Shown: positions 1 to 7,063, numbered from the stretch's first letter. The stretch is DNA of 25,195 nt from Paraclostridium ghonii (GCF_023653455.1 NZ_JAKEDR010000034.1:1-25195); one strand, 5' to 3'. The notes: generated by a model not told the origin, from the sequence alone. Numbers and translations: made by a program.

Positions 1-419
1 ACTTTAATTCTGATTTTGAATTTATAAGTGGATTATCTTCAACAAGTTCTAATACAGGCATACGAATTCTTAAGTCTAGGCTTGAAACGCAAGACATTGC
101 AGGGTTTAAGAAGTGGCTTCAAACTAACAATGTAACAGTTATATATCAATTAGCAAAAGAACAAATATATGAAGTTAACCCATTAGACTTAGAATCGTTT
201 GAGGGTGAAACTATGATTTCAATAGATGGTGGAGTTGTAGCACCTTATGCACGTTGGAAGATAACTTCCTATTTACCTAACTTTGTAAGGAATTTATCAA
301 GTCAAGTTAGACAATTACAAGATCAAGTGTATAAAACTAATGTAGCTAACTTTACAGTAGCACTTAATACATTAGATACAAAATTAAGATTAAACAAACT
401 AGAAGCACCTAACGATTAG
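1..419 (+). CDS. Phage tail/structural protein, C-terminal part (5' end outside window)
   Basis: The reading frame is open from the window edge (first full codon at base 3) to TAG at 417-419, giving about 138 residues of a longer protein. It contains the stretch KKWLQTNNVTVIYQLAKEQI followed by an EVNPLDLESFEGET-like segment. From memory, this is the pattern at the C-terminus of siphovirus tail or baseplate structural proteins in clostridia and bacilli. The last 45 residues (LSSQVRQLQDQVYKTN and onward) look like a coiled coil, fitting a trimeric or fibre-type tail part. The internal ATG at 213 has no ribosome site, so it is not a start. The gene is followed directly by small late genes and the lysis cassette, the usual order at the end of a tail operon. 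The exact tail role cannot be set from this fragment. Confidence 0.7.
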   Translation, partial: FNSDFEFISGLSSTSSNTGIRILKSRLETQDIAGFKKWLQTNNVTVIYQLAKEQIYEVNPLDLESFEGETMISIDGGVVAPYARWKITSYLPNFVRNLSSQVRQLQDQVYKTNVANFTVALNTLDTKLRLNKLEAPND

Positions 420-454
420 GTGTTATTTTTATGCCCTTGAAAGGAGGTGATTGT

Positions 455-631
455 ATGGATTTAGAGCAAGCTATTGATTATCTAGCAAAGAACTGTCCTC
501 ATGTATTTGCTCCAATAGCAGAAGAGATGGATAGATTAAAAACTGAAAATAAAACTTTTTGTGAAAAGATGGATTTAACACAAAATGCATTGAATGATTT
601 AATTTTTAAAGTAACAAATGGAGGTATTTAA
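455..631 (+). CDS. Small phage late protein, coiled-coil
   Basis: A 58-residue protein starting MDLEQAIDYLAKNCPHVF. I chose the ATG at 455 because a near-perfect ribosome site, AAGGAGGTGA (441-450), lies just before it; an in-frame ATG at 431 lies upstream of that site. The middle (EEMDRLKTENKTFCEKMDLTQ) is heptad-like and probably coiled coil. It sits 35 bp after the tail protein gene and 1 bp before the next small ORF, so it is translated as part of the tail operon. Small proteins of this type, without known function, are common between the last tail gene and the holin in clostridial siphoviruses. I do not recognise a named family. Confidence 0.7.
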   Translation: MDLEQAIDYLAKNCPHVFAPIAEEMDRLKTENKTFCEKMDLTQNALNDLIFKVTNGGI

Positions 632-632
632 T

Positions 633-776
633 ATGTTAGAATATTTAGCTAGTCAAATAATATATGGGAAATTAACTTACCAAAAGGTTATGACTAAGTT
701 TTCAGGCAATAAAGAGGAAATAGATATGTATTTAAGAAAAAAAGGAAGAGAAAATTTAATCGAAGATTTAAAATAA
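633..776 (+). CDS. Small phage protein in the XkdX position
   Basis: A 47-residue protein, MLEYLASQIIYGKLTYQKVM followed by TKFSGNKEEIDMYLRKKGRE and a short tail, ending TAA at 774-776. The ATG at 633 follows the stop of the previous gene by one base, and GGAGG at 620-624 serves as ribosome site. Size, position after the tail gene and the pattern 'short helix, Y/W, GKLT, K, I-D-x-Y/I-L' fit the small XkdX-like proteins seen behind tail-fibre genes of Bacillus and Clostridium phages. The family assignment is by position and general look, not by a strict motif. No membrane segment or signal peptide is visible. Confidence 0.6.
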   Translation: MLEYLASQIIYGKLTYQKVMTKFSGNKEEIDMYLRKKGRENLIEDLK

Positions 777-787
777 AATATTATACA

Positions 788-816
788 TTGAATAATATTT
801 CTTTTTTATATAAAAT
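788..816 (+). promoter_or_regulatory. Sigma-A-type promoter inside the phage late region
   Basis: TTGAAT (788-793), a 17-bp spacer and TAAAAT (811-816), 31 bp before the ATG of the 848 gene. This would give that gene expression independent of the phage late operon, as is usual for genes expressed from a resident prophage. Seen in sequence only; not tested. Confidence 0.45.
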
Positions 817-847
817 GGGGTATATAAAAAGATATTAGGGGGTCAAA

Positions 848-1336
848 ATGAATATAACAATTAAAGTTGAAGATTGGGCTGCTGTAGTTTCTGCTATATG
901 TGCCTTTGTAACATTATTTATGCTTTTTTACTCTCAAAGGAAATCAAATAATGAAAAGCATGAAATTGTAAAAGCTAATTTCTATGTTGGAGCTATTTCT
1001 TTAGGTGGATATGAATTATGCTTAAGCCTAAAAAATAGAGGATATGAAAATATTAAAGACGTTAAAATTTCATTAAGAGGAGAGAATGGGGAAACATATG
1101 ATGATGTAAGTATAAAACTCAAGCATATATATGAGGTTGAAAAGGATACTACATATGACTATGAAATAATTTTAGATTACAAAAAAATCACTGATAAATT
1201 ATATATAAAAGGGAATATTGTTTTAGAGTACAAGGATATATATGGAGAAAAGAGAGAATGTTTATATATGGTTGAAATAGATGATAATAAACTTATATCA
1301 GGATATGATAAAAAATTCTTAATAAACAGCAATTAA
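848..1336 (+). CDS. Membrane-anchored protein of unknown function, probable prophage accessory gene
   Basis: A 162-residue protein with GGGGG (838-842) six bases before the ATG. Residues about 10-30 (AAVVSAICAFVTLFMLFYSQ) form one membrane segment, followed by the basic QRKSNNEK, so the rest is probably cytoplasmic. Residues about 45-155 alternate charged and beta-prone segments (LSLKNRGYENIKDVKISLRG, VLEYKDIYGEKRECLYMVE). The pattern resembles the beta-sandwich of small membrane-tethered proteins found in prophages and defence loci, but I see no catalytic motif. It lies between the tail genes and the holin, yet has its own promoter (788-816) and its own terminator (1335-1366). It is therefore a self-contained insert in the late operon. 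Candidate roles are superinfection exclusion or another lysogen trait; this is inference. Confidence 0.7.
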   Translation: MNITIKVEDWAAVVSAICAFVTLFMLFYSQRKSNNEKHEIVKANFYVGAISLGGYELCLSLKNRGYENIKDVKISLRGENGETYDDVSIKLKHIYEVEKDTTYDYEIILDYKKITDKLYIKGNIVLEYKDIYGEKRECLYMVEIDDNKLISGYDKKFLINSN

Positions 1337-1366
1337 AAAGGATCTATAAACGTAGGTCCTTTTTTT
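1335..1366 (+). terminator. Rho-independent terminator
   Basis: AAAAAGGA at 1335-1342 pairs with TCCTTTTT (from 1357), with an inner CTA/TAG pair, followed by a T run. It overlaps the stop codon of the 848 gene and separates it from the holin. Confidence 0.75.
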
Positions 1367-1391
1367 ATTATCAAAAGTAAGGAGTGAACAA

Positions 1392-1832
1392 ATGAATATA
1401 TACAATGGAAGGTTAAGTGGATTAACCGCAATTATTGGAACTATTCTCACATGGTTATTAGGAAAATGGGATATAGCATTAAGTGTATTAGTTTCATTTA
1501 TGATTATTGATTTTCTAACAGGTTTATTAAGGGGGTATATAATTAATAATCTTAGTTCTAGTACTGGATTCAAAGGGATAGCTAAAAAATCAGTAATACT
1601 TATCGTTTTAATAGTATCAGTATTACTGGATAGGTTGATAAACAATAGCACTTGGGTTTTTAGAACTTTAATTTGCTATTTTTATATAGCTAACGAAGGT
1701 ATTAGCATATTGGAAAATTGTACAGCTTTAGGATTACCAGTGCCAAGTAGATTAGCAGAAGCATTAGAACAGTTACAAGATGGCAACAAAAAATCAAATA
1801 TAAATAATAAAAATAAAAGTGAGGAAATTTAG
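1392..1832 (+). CDS. Phage holin, TcdE-related family
   Basis: A 146-residue membrane protein of the phage_holin_4_1 / toxin-secretion holin family. It forms pores in the cytoplasmic membrane at the end of the lytic cycle so that the lysin can reach the wall. Visible membrane segments lie near residues 10-25, 29-50, 66-86 and 92-110. The family marks are the SSSTGFKGIAKK loop after the second segment and the end motif GISILENCTALGLPVPSRL. The latter closely resembles the C-terminal GLPVP-x-RL motif of TcdE, the holin-like protein used for toxin release in C. difficile. The ATG follows AAGGAG (1379-1384). The gene ends one base before the lysin ATG, so the two form a normal lysis cassette. The length fits the family. 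Confidence 0.9.
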   Translation: MNIYNGRLSGLTAIIGTILTWLLGKWDIALSVLVSFMIIDFLTGLLRGYIINNLSSSTGFKGIAKKSVILIVLIVSVLLDRLINNSTWVFRTLICYFYIANEGISILENCTALGLPVPSRLAEALEQLQDGNKKSNINNKNKSEEI

Positions 1833-1833
1833 T

Positions 1834-2619
1834 ATGAAAAAAGTATATTTAGATTGCGGGCATGGTGGTGCTGACAGCGGAGCAATATGTAAGGCAAAAA
1901 ATGTATTTGAAAAGAATATAGTGTTAGAGGTTTGCAAGCTTGTAGAATCTAAACTAAAGGCTTGTGGTGTAGATGTAAAACTGTCACGTACTAATGACAT
2001 AACTAAGAGTTTAGCACAACGAACTACAGAAGCAAATAACTGGGGAGCTGATGTTTTAGTTTCCATACATAGTAATGATGCTGAAAACACATTAGCTAAA
2101 GGGTTAGAAACTTATTGCTATAAATTTGCTTATAGAAAGCTAGCTGATTGCGTACACGAAGAACTTATAAAGGATGGATTATACACTAAAAACAGAGGTG
2201 TTAAAGAGGGCAATTTACATATGGTTAGAGAATCTAAAATGCCTGCGTGTTTAGTGGAATTATTTTTCATAAACAACGAAGATGATATTAATACTCTACT
2301 TAACAAGAAAGATGAATTTGCAAATGCTATAGCTAAAGGGATATGTAAGTACTTAGGTATGAATTATGCAGGAGATAAGGCAACACCCCTAAATGAAGGA
2401 TTTAAAAACGGAGATTATTCGGGTAAAAAAGCTAGAGTAATTGCAAACTCTCTAAATGTGAGATACTATAGAGGGACTGAATATAATGTAATAGGGCAGG
2501 TTGAAAATGGTGATATAGTTAACTTACAATACTGTTTAAATAATTGGGTAAGCATTGAAGGATTTAAAGGTAATAAAGGACTTGGCTATGTCAATTCTAA
2601 GTATTTACAATTATTATAG
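1834..2619 (+). CDS. Phage endolysin: N-acetylmuramoyl-L-alanine amidase (Amidase_3) with SH3 domain
   Basis: A 261-residue lysin that cuts the amide bond between N-acetylmuramic acid and L-alanine in peptidoglycan. Residues 1-178 form the zinc amidase: DCGHGGADSGA carries ligand H10, E26 is the second ligand, SIHSN carries H79, and VELFFIN carries the catalytic E142. A short linker (about 179-196) leads to a bacterial SH3 domain (about 197-261, ARVIANSLNVRYYRGTEYNV ... GLGYVNSKYLQLL), likely the wall-binding part. I chose the ATG at 1834 because GAGG (1821-1824) lies ten bases upstream; a GTG at 1819 would give five more residues but has no good site. There is no signal peptide, as expected for a lysin that leaves through the holin encoded just upstream. 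Confidence 0.93.
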   Translation: MKKVYLDCGHGGADSGAICKAKNVFEKNIVLEVCKLVESKLKACGVDVKLSRTNDITKSLAQRTTEANNWGADVLVSIHSNDAENTLAKGLETYCYKFAYRKLADCVHEELIKDGLYTKNRGVKEGNLHMVRESKMPACLVELFFINNEDDINTLLNKKDEFANAIAKGICKYLGMNYAGDKATPLNEGFKNGDYSGKKARVIANSLNVRYYRGTEYNVIGQVENGDIVNLQYCLNNWVSIEGFKGNKGLGYVNSKYLQLL

Positions 2620-2647
2620 GATGGATGTTATTAAGCTAATTAAAAAA

Positions 2648-2677
2648 GGAGTACTCAATTTTAGAGTACTCCAACTT
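2648..2677. terminator. Bidirectional terminator after the lysin gene
   Basis: Perfect 9-bp stem GGAGTACTC / GAGTACTCC (2648-2656 and 2664-2672) with a 7-base loop, T-rich on both outer sides. It serves the lysin on the plus strand and the small membrane protein on the minus strand. Confidence 0.85.
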
Positions 2678-2679
2678 TT

Positions 2680-2946
2680 TTATTTTTTGTTAGGTGCTTC
2701 ACTTATAATTAAATCATTTAATTCATTTTGTAATTGTCTAAGTCGGTTGCCAGTTTTAACTGCTTTTGGTATAAAATAAAGCATTAATGGAATCCCTATT
2801 ATCGAAAACAATAGTATTACAATTAAAAATTTTAACCTATTACTTTGAATTATCAAGTCATTCATTTCTTGTTCAATTAATAGCTGTTCTTTAGATGCCC
2901 CCTGCGTAAGCTTAGTTGGTATAACTAAATTTTTCAAAATATACAC
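2680..2946 (-). CDS. Small membrane protein of unknown function
   Basis: Up to 88 residues with a GTG start at 2946. An in-frame TTG at 2935-2937 sits better behind the AAGGGG ribosome site and would give about 85 residues, so the exact start is open. A long hydrophobic stretch (LKFLIVILLFSIIGIPLMLY) forms one membrane segment or a tight hairpin. It is flanked by charged helical segments (KEQLLIEQEMNDLIIQ before, NRLRQLQNELNDLIIS after) that look like a dimerising helix pair. The gene faces the lysis genes and shares their terminator. A minus-strand gene directly behind a lysin is a typical place for genes expressed by the prophage in lysogens. I recognise no family. Confidence 0.6.
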   Translation of the reverse strand: MYILKNLVIPTKLTQGASKEQLLIEQEMNDLIIQSNRLKFLIVILLFSIIGIPLMLYFIPKAVKTGNRLRQLQNELNDLIISEAPNKK

Positions 2947-3016
2947 GCCCCTTATTCCCTTTTTTACTATAATACTAACAAAATATTAAAAAGTTAACAA
3001 GTTTCCTAATCTACTT

Positions 3017-3036
3017 ATACATACATATGTACGTAT
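3017..3036. promoter_or_regulatory. Near-perfect 20-bp palindrome, possible operator
   Basis: ATACATACATATGTACGTAT has only one mismatched pair of symmetric positions. It lies about 70 bp upstream of the minus-strand gene at 2680-2946, in its promoter region, and 46 bp past the 3' end of the SLH gene. The rest of 2947-3081 holds nothing else I can name. Confidence 0.35.
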
Positions 3037-3081
3037 TTTATACTTTAGTACTTTTAAAAATTAAATAGGGGATAGCCTGTA

Positions 3082-4356
3082 TTAATTAACCCTACTTAAT
3101 GTAACAACAGCTTCGGCTCTAGTTATGTTATTTTTAGGTCTAAATGTATTGTCTTCAGGATATCCACTCATATATCCAGCTTCTATAACACCTTCTACAG
3201 AATTTTTTGCCCAATTAGATACATTATAAAAATCATTATAACCATTTATTTTATCATGATTAGAGTCACTTAATTTTTTATAATTAGCAACCATTTTAGC
3301 TGCTTGTTCCCTAGTTATAGGTTTATCTGGCTCAAATTCTGTAGCAGTCATACCATTACATACTCCGTTAGTAACAGCTATATCTATATCATTTTTAGCC
3401 CAATGATATTTAGTATCATTAAATATCTTTCCACTTGTACTTGTTAAATTAAATTGCTTATTAAATATCTTTACGAATTCAGCTCTTGTTATTGGGTTAT
3501 CTGGCCTAAAAGTTCCATCCTCATATCCAGTTATATATCCTTTTTTTGTAAATTGATCTATATATGACTTAGCCCAATGATTTCTAGTATCATAAAGCTC
3601 ATGGTAATCAGATTCAACACTTAAATCATAACATCCTGTTTCCATTCCATGTACTTTTACAAAATATATGCCAGGGTTCAGATCTGAAAAAAAGGTATTA
3701 TTTTTTTGTGAATAAACAGATTGATACATTATATCACCATCGTTATTATAAAGATCAAATGTCATTAATGAGTCTGTTTTGTTATTTATATTAAATCTGT
3801 ATCTATCTTTTTCATTTATATCTATCCTAAATATATCAGTATATATATCTCCATAACCAAAAAATCCATTTATCAACTCATTAAGTTGTATTTTTTGAGC
3901 AGTTTTAGTACTGTCATTAGGTTCTAATTCATTATTAGGGACTCCATTAAAGTTAGGAGTAATAACACATTCACCTGATTGGACTGAAGAAACTTCAATT
4001 TTAAAATCGCCTCTATTAATATAAGGGTTGAACCTCCAATTAGCTGAGTCATTTTCATACCCATTAAGAGTTTTATCGAAACCAACAAAAGCTCCCGGAG
4101 GGCTAACAAATAAGTTAGTTTCTGCATTAGTTGCTACCTTTAAATCGATTAACCCAGTTTGTGAAATAGGAATGTTAATTATATATTTAGTTTTACCATC
4201 TAATTTTAAAGTTGTACGTTCCCCTAGATTTATAGTTAAATCTTTATAAAAATCCTCTGATGATGCGCTTGCTCTTTCGGTAGCATTAGAAGTAAATATC
4301 CCAAAATTGAATATAATTCCTACTAAAGCAATAAAAAATAGTTTTTTGTTACTCAT
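3082..4356 (-). CDS. Secreted cell-surface protein: PPC-type domains plus three SLH domains
   Basis: A 424-residue exported protein. I chose the ATG at 4356, not the one 69 bases upstream, because AAGGGGAA precedes it and a signal peptide follows at once (MSNKKLFFIALVGIIFNFGI, cleavage near residue 25). Residues about 36-140 look like a beta-rich PPC-like domain. Residues about 145-250 form a second with the signature NELEPNDSTKTAQ and GIYFVKVHG, typical of bacterial pre-peptidase C-terminal domains, which aid secretion or substrate contact. Three SLH repeats fill 256-424 (NHWAKSYIDQF, TRAEFV; YHWAKNDIDIA, TREQAAKMVANY; NWAKNSVEGVI, NITRAEAV), binding pyruvylated secondary wall polymer. No catalytic domain is visible, so this may be an adhesin or accessory surface protein. 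It is divergent from the SLH gene at 4528 and very similar to it in the SLH part. Confidence 0.85.
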   Translation of the reverse strand: MSNKKLFFIALVGIIFNFGIFTSNATERASASSEDFYKDLTINLGERTTLKLDGKTKYIINIPISQTGLIDLKVATNAETNLFVSPPGAFVGFDKTLNGYENDSANWRFNPYINRGDFKIEVSSVQSGECVITPNFNGVPNNELEPNDSTKTAQKIQLNELINGFFGYGDIYTDIFRIDINEKDRYRFNINNKTDSLMTFDLYNNDGDIMYQSVYSQKNNTFFSDLNPGIYFVKVHGMETGCYDLSVESDYHELYDTRNHWAKSYIDQFTKKGYITGYEDGTFRPDNPITRAEFVKIFNKQFNLTSTSGKIFNDTKYHWAKNDIDIAVTNGVCNGMTATEFEPDKPITREQAAKMVANYKKLSDSNHDKINGYNDFYNVSNWAKNSVEGVIEAGYMSGYPEDNTFRPKNNITRAEAVVTLSRVN

Positions 4357-4396
4357 TATTAATTCCCCTTTGATTATAAATTTAAGTACATAATAT

Positions 4397-4425
4397 ATAA
4401 TACATTGTAAAATTATTCCAATCAA
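4397..4425 (-). promoter_or_regulatory. Promoter for the minus-strand SLH gene
   Basis: On the minus strand TTGATT (4420-4425), a 17-bp spacer and TATTAT (4397-4402), 40 bp upstream of the start at 4356. Confidence 0.5.
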
Positions 4426-4485
4426 GAGGGAAATATATAATTGAAATTAAATGACATAAAGCTACAAATTTATACAAGAGTGATG

Positions 4486-4494
4486 TGCTATAAT
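4486..4494 (+). promoter_or_regulatory. Extended -10 promoter for the plus-strand SLH gene
   Basis: TGCTATAAT (4486-4494) is a perfect extended -10 box, 33 bp before the ATG at 4528. No good -35 box is seen at 17 bp. It lies back to back with the minus-strand promoter at 4397-4425. Confidence 0.5.
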
Positions 4495-4527
4495 AGCAAA
4501 TGAAAATATTAATGGAGGAAAATATAT

Positions 4528-6108
4528 ATGAAGTTTAAACAAAAATTGTTATCAGTTGCATTAGCAATGGGATTAATTACGGGGAGTACATTTGTATCTT
4601 TAGCTGATACACAACAATTAGAAGTTCATCATATAAATGTGGGGCAAGGAGAGGCTATTTACATAGAATTTCCAGATGGAACAGATGCTTTAATTGATGC
4701 AGGCAAAAGTAATTATGGAGATACTGTAGTAAACTATTTAAAATCACAAGAAAGCAATATAGATTTAGAATATCTTATAGCGACACATCCAGATGCAGAT
4801 CATATAGGTGGAATGCAATCAGTATTTAAAGATTTAAATGTTAAGAATTTTATATACCCAAAAGACACTCAAAATAACTCAAACACTTGGCAAACTGTAT
4901 TATCTTTAGCAAATAAAGAAGGATGCACAATAAATGATAGTACTCCAGGAAGTACGTTTGATATAGGTGGAGTAGCAATGAAATTTGTACAGTCTCCAAA
5001 AGATTTTACAGACAATAATGATGATAGTGTAGTTACTTATTTAGATTATAAAAATACGAAATTCTTGTTTACAGGGGATATAGAAGCAGAAGCTGAAAAT
5101 GATATGGTTAGCATAGAATCAGTTCCAGATGTGGATTTTATGTCCGTTCCTCACCATGGATCTAGAGGTTCAAGTACACAAACATTTCTAAATAAAGCAA
5201 AGCCAGAATATGCGGTTGTTTCAGTTGGAGAAAATAGTTATGGGCATCCTACTCAAGATGCACTAAATAGATATGCTAATATAGGAACTAAAGTATATAG
5301 AACTGATATAGATGGAAATGTAGTTATAAAAACTGATGGAATATCTAATACAATAAATAAATCAAACGCAAGTTTTGATTTTAATGATATAAGAGGGCAT
5401 TGGGGTGAAAGTCAAATAAAAGCATTCATAAACAAAGGCTATATAAACGGTTACCCAGATGGAACTTTTAGACCTAATAACTCTATAACTAGAGCTGAAT
5501 TTGTAACGATATTCAATAATCAATTTGGATTAACTAATAGAAGTGGAAAAGTATTCAATGATACTGCATATCACTGGGCTAAAGATGCTATAGATATAGC
5601 TGTTACAAATGGAGTTTGCAATGGTATGTCTAATACAGAATTTGGACCAGACCAACCTATAACTAGAGAACAAGCAGCTAAGATGGTTGCTAATTACAAA
5701 GGAATAAAAGATTCATATTATGATAGAGTAGGTGGATACAAGGATGGATGGAATACATCTAATTGGGCAATAGCTGAAGTTGAAGCAATTTTAGAAGCTG
5801 GATATATGAATGGTTATTCTGAAGATAACACATTTAGACCTAAAAATAACATAACTAGGGCAGAAGCTGTGTCAACTTTAACTAGAGTTGAAAATAATCC
5901 CAACCCTGTAATGCCTATACCACCAGCTAATACAGACCCAACACCTCCTCCTGTCGTAGAAAGAACCGTATATGCTAATGGAGGAAGCTCTTCATCCAAT
6001 AAGTATCATAAATCTTCGAATGCTCATGGAATGAAAGGTGCTATACCTATGAGTGAAAGTCAAGCTAGAAGTAAAGGCTATATACCTTGTGGTTCATGTT
6101 TTAAGTAA
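4528..6108 (+). CDS. Secreted ComEC-type metallo-beta-lactamase-fold protein with three SLH domains
   Basis: A 526-residue exported protein behind GGAGG. Residues 1-26 are a signal peptide (cleavage after SLA). Residues about 31-270 form a metallo-beta-lactamase fold of the ComEC/Rec2 C-terminal type: NVGQGEA, DAGK, ATHPDADHIGG (H87, D89, D91, H92), FTGD (D184), VPHHGS (H209, H210) and GHPT (H240). This subfamily is thought to act on nucleic acids or phosphodiesters, so a wall-anchored extracellular nuclease is plausible. Three SLH repeats (about 287-456) bind the cell wall. A proline-rich linker follows (about 460-480), then a 45-residue tail with KYHKSSNAHGMKGAIPMSES and YIPCGSC. That tail resembles a small His/Cys module often fused to such nucleases, but here the usual early Cys is absent. 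It sits inside the prophage-like region, probably as cargo. Confidence 0.85.
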   Translation: MKFKQKLLSVALAMGLITGSTFVSLADTQQLEVHHINVGQGEAIYIEFPDGTDALIDAGKSNYGDTVVNYLKSQESNIDLEYLIATHPDADHIGGMQSVFKDLNVKNFIYPKDTQNNSNTWQTVLSLANKEGCTINDSTPGSTFDIGGVAMKFVQSPKDFTDNNDDSVVTYLDYKNTKFLFTGDIEAEAENDMVSIESVPDVDFMSVPHHGSRGSSTQTFLNKAKPEYAVVSVGENSYGHPTQDALNRYANIGTKVYRTDIDGNVVIKTDGISNTINKSNASFDFNDIRGHWGESQIKAFINKGYINGYPDGTFRPNNSITRAEFVTIFNNQFGLTNRSGKVFNDTAYHWAKDAIDIAVTNGVCNGMSNTEFGPDQPITREQAAKMVANYKGIKDSYYDRVGGYKDGWNTSNWAIAEVEAILEAGYMNGYSEDNTFRPKNNITRAEAVSTLTRVENNPNPVMPIPPANTDPTPPPVVERTVYANGGSSSSNKYHKSSNAHGMKGAIPMSESQARSKGYIPCGSCFK

Positions 6109-6123
6109 ATATAATATAGTTGA

Positions 6124-6157
6124 GGAGTACTCATTGGATTGAATACTCCTTGTTTTT
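6124..6157. terminator. Terminator after the metallo-beta-lactamase/SLH gene
   Basis: GGAGTACTC (6124-6132) pairs with GAATACTCC (6141-6149) with one mismatch, followed by TTGTTTTT. The stem is almost the same sequence as the terminator behind the lysin (2648-2672), which may reflect duplication. Confidence 0.75.
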
Positions 6158-6174
6158 ATAATAATTATATAATT

Positions 6175-6360
6175 CTACTTAAATAAATCGAAAATACTAA
6201 AAGAAGTTTTATTATAAACTTTATTATAAACTTTCTTTTTAGCAGTTCCTACTGGATCTGTATATTTTTTTGTACTACATTTTCTTTTAGCTTTAGTAAC
6301 GGGACTTTTAGCTTTTAAAGATTTTTTTATACTTGGTTTTTTAATTATACTTCTAGCCAT
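6175..6360 (-). CDS. Small, very basic protein of unknown function
   Basis: A 61-residue protein from the ATG at 6360, chosen because GGGGGT lies about eight bases upstream; an ATG three codons further up lies too close to that site. Nearly a third of the residues are Lys or Arg (MARSIIKKPSIKKSLKAKS, then TKAKRKCSTKKY), so it should bind nucleic acid or another polyanion non-specifically. Near the C-terminus it carries a direct repeat (KVYN, KVYN) that reflects a 12-bp DNA duplication, then a short hydrophobic end SIFDLF. It lies alone on the minus strand between cargo genes of the prophage-like region. No family recognised. Confidence 0.55.
   Translation of the reverse strand: MARSIIKKPSIKKSLKAKSPVTKAKRKCSTKKYTDPVGTAKKKVYNKVYNKTSFSIFDLFK
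6208..6231. repeat. 12-bp tandem duplication
   Basis: TTTATTATAAAC occurs twice in direct succession (6208-6219 and 6220-6231) and keeps the reading frame of the basic protein, adding one VYNK unit. Confidence 0.9.
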
Positions 6361-6470
6361 TTCTAGCACCCCCTAATATATTTATATATACTATTATAAT
6401 ATAGAATTATATAATTGGTAATTATTCATATTTGCTTATAACTAAAGTACAAAATTTTACATTTTTCAAC

Positions 6471-6489
6471 ATACACAATGGTGTATAAT
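6471..6489 (+). promoter_or_regulatory. Promoter -10 region overlapped by an inverted repeat
   Basis: TATAAT lies at 6484-6489. The dyad ATACAC-AATG-GTGTAT (6471-6486) runs into it, as an operator would. No -35 box stands at normal spacing (TTTACA at 6456 is 22 bp away), so the promoter may depend on an activator. Start of the 6521 gene is 31 bp downstream. Confidence 0.4.
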
Positions 6490-6520
6490 ACTTATGGGAT
6501 TATATTAAGGAGGTTTCCAT

Positions 6521-7054
6521 ATGGATAAGAGAAAGTTAAAAAAATGGGGGATAATATTTTGTGTAATATGTGTTTTATGGGTTATAGGTACTATATCTGA
6601 AAAGAATGATAAATCCGTTGAAGCGGATGCTCCATCAACAGAAGAAACTGTAGCTAAGGAAACTAAAAAACCTAGTATGACAAAAGATGAATTAATGAAT
6701 AAGTTAGATATGTATGAAAAATTATACTCAAATCATTTAGGTGGTATAGCTAAGATAGCTGAAAAAAACAATGATTTAGAGTTACAAAAATCACTAGCAA
6801 GTACAAGAGATATAGCTGATTCTGCTTATTCAAAAATATTCAAAATTCAGCGTGAGTATGACAGCTCTAGTAATGAATATAAAGCTTTAGACGAATTATC
6901 TGTAGTATTCAACTCTTTAGAGTCAGCTTGTAATAACGGAATTAAATATATAGATAAAGGTGAGTTTAAATATTTCGAAAAGTATGAAGATAATTTAAAG
7001 CGATCAGATTTATTTATGCAAAGATATTCCGAAGCTAAAGAAAAACTAAAATAG
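6521..7054 (+). CDS. Membrane-anchored helical protein of unknown function
   Basis: A 177-residue protein with a strong ribosome site (AAGGAGGT, 6509-6516). Residues about 9-25 (WGIIFCVICVLWVIGTI) form a membrane anchor behind a basic N-terminus. A low-complexity acidic linker follows (about 28-50, VEADAPSTEETVAKETKK), and residues about 51-177 form a long mostly helical domain (KLDMYEKLYSNHLGGIAKIA ... DLFMQRYSEAKEKL). The linker and acid-rich stretch suggest that the helical part faces the outside. Similar DUF4352-lacking, anchor-plus-helix proteins occur in Firmicute prophages, but I cannot name the family. It has its own promoter region and terminator, so it is a single-gene unit. Confidence 0.65.
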   Translation: MDKRKLKKWGIIFCVICVLWVIGTISEKNDKSVEADAPSTEETVAKETKKPSMTKDELMNKLDMYEKLYSNHLGGIAKIAEKNNDLELQKSLASTRDIADSAYSKIFKIQREYDSSSNEYKALDELSVVFNSLESACNNGIKYIDKGEFKYFEKYEDNLKRSDLFMQRYSEAKEKLK

Positions 7055-7063
7055 ACTAATTAT

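Noticed and set aside
1319..1651. 110-codon minus-strand frame over the holin gene
   Set aside because: Antisense to a well-identified holin and runs through the terminator at 1335-1366; no ribosome site seen.
1392..1832. Holin gene as part of a clostridial toxin locus (tcdE)
   Set aside because: The family is the same as TcdE, but the neighbours are tail and lysin genes and there is no toxin gene; it is an ordinary phage holin.
2555..2779. Plus-strand frame running from the lysin end through the terminator
   Set aside because: It reads through the perfect terminator hairpin and overlaps the minus-strand membrane-protein gene; no ribosome site before any of its ATGs.
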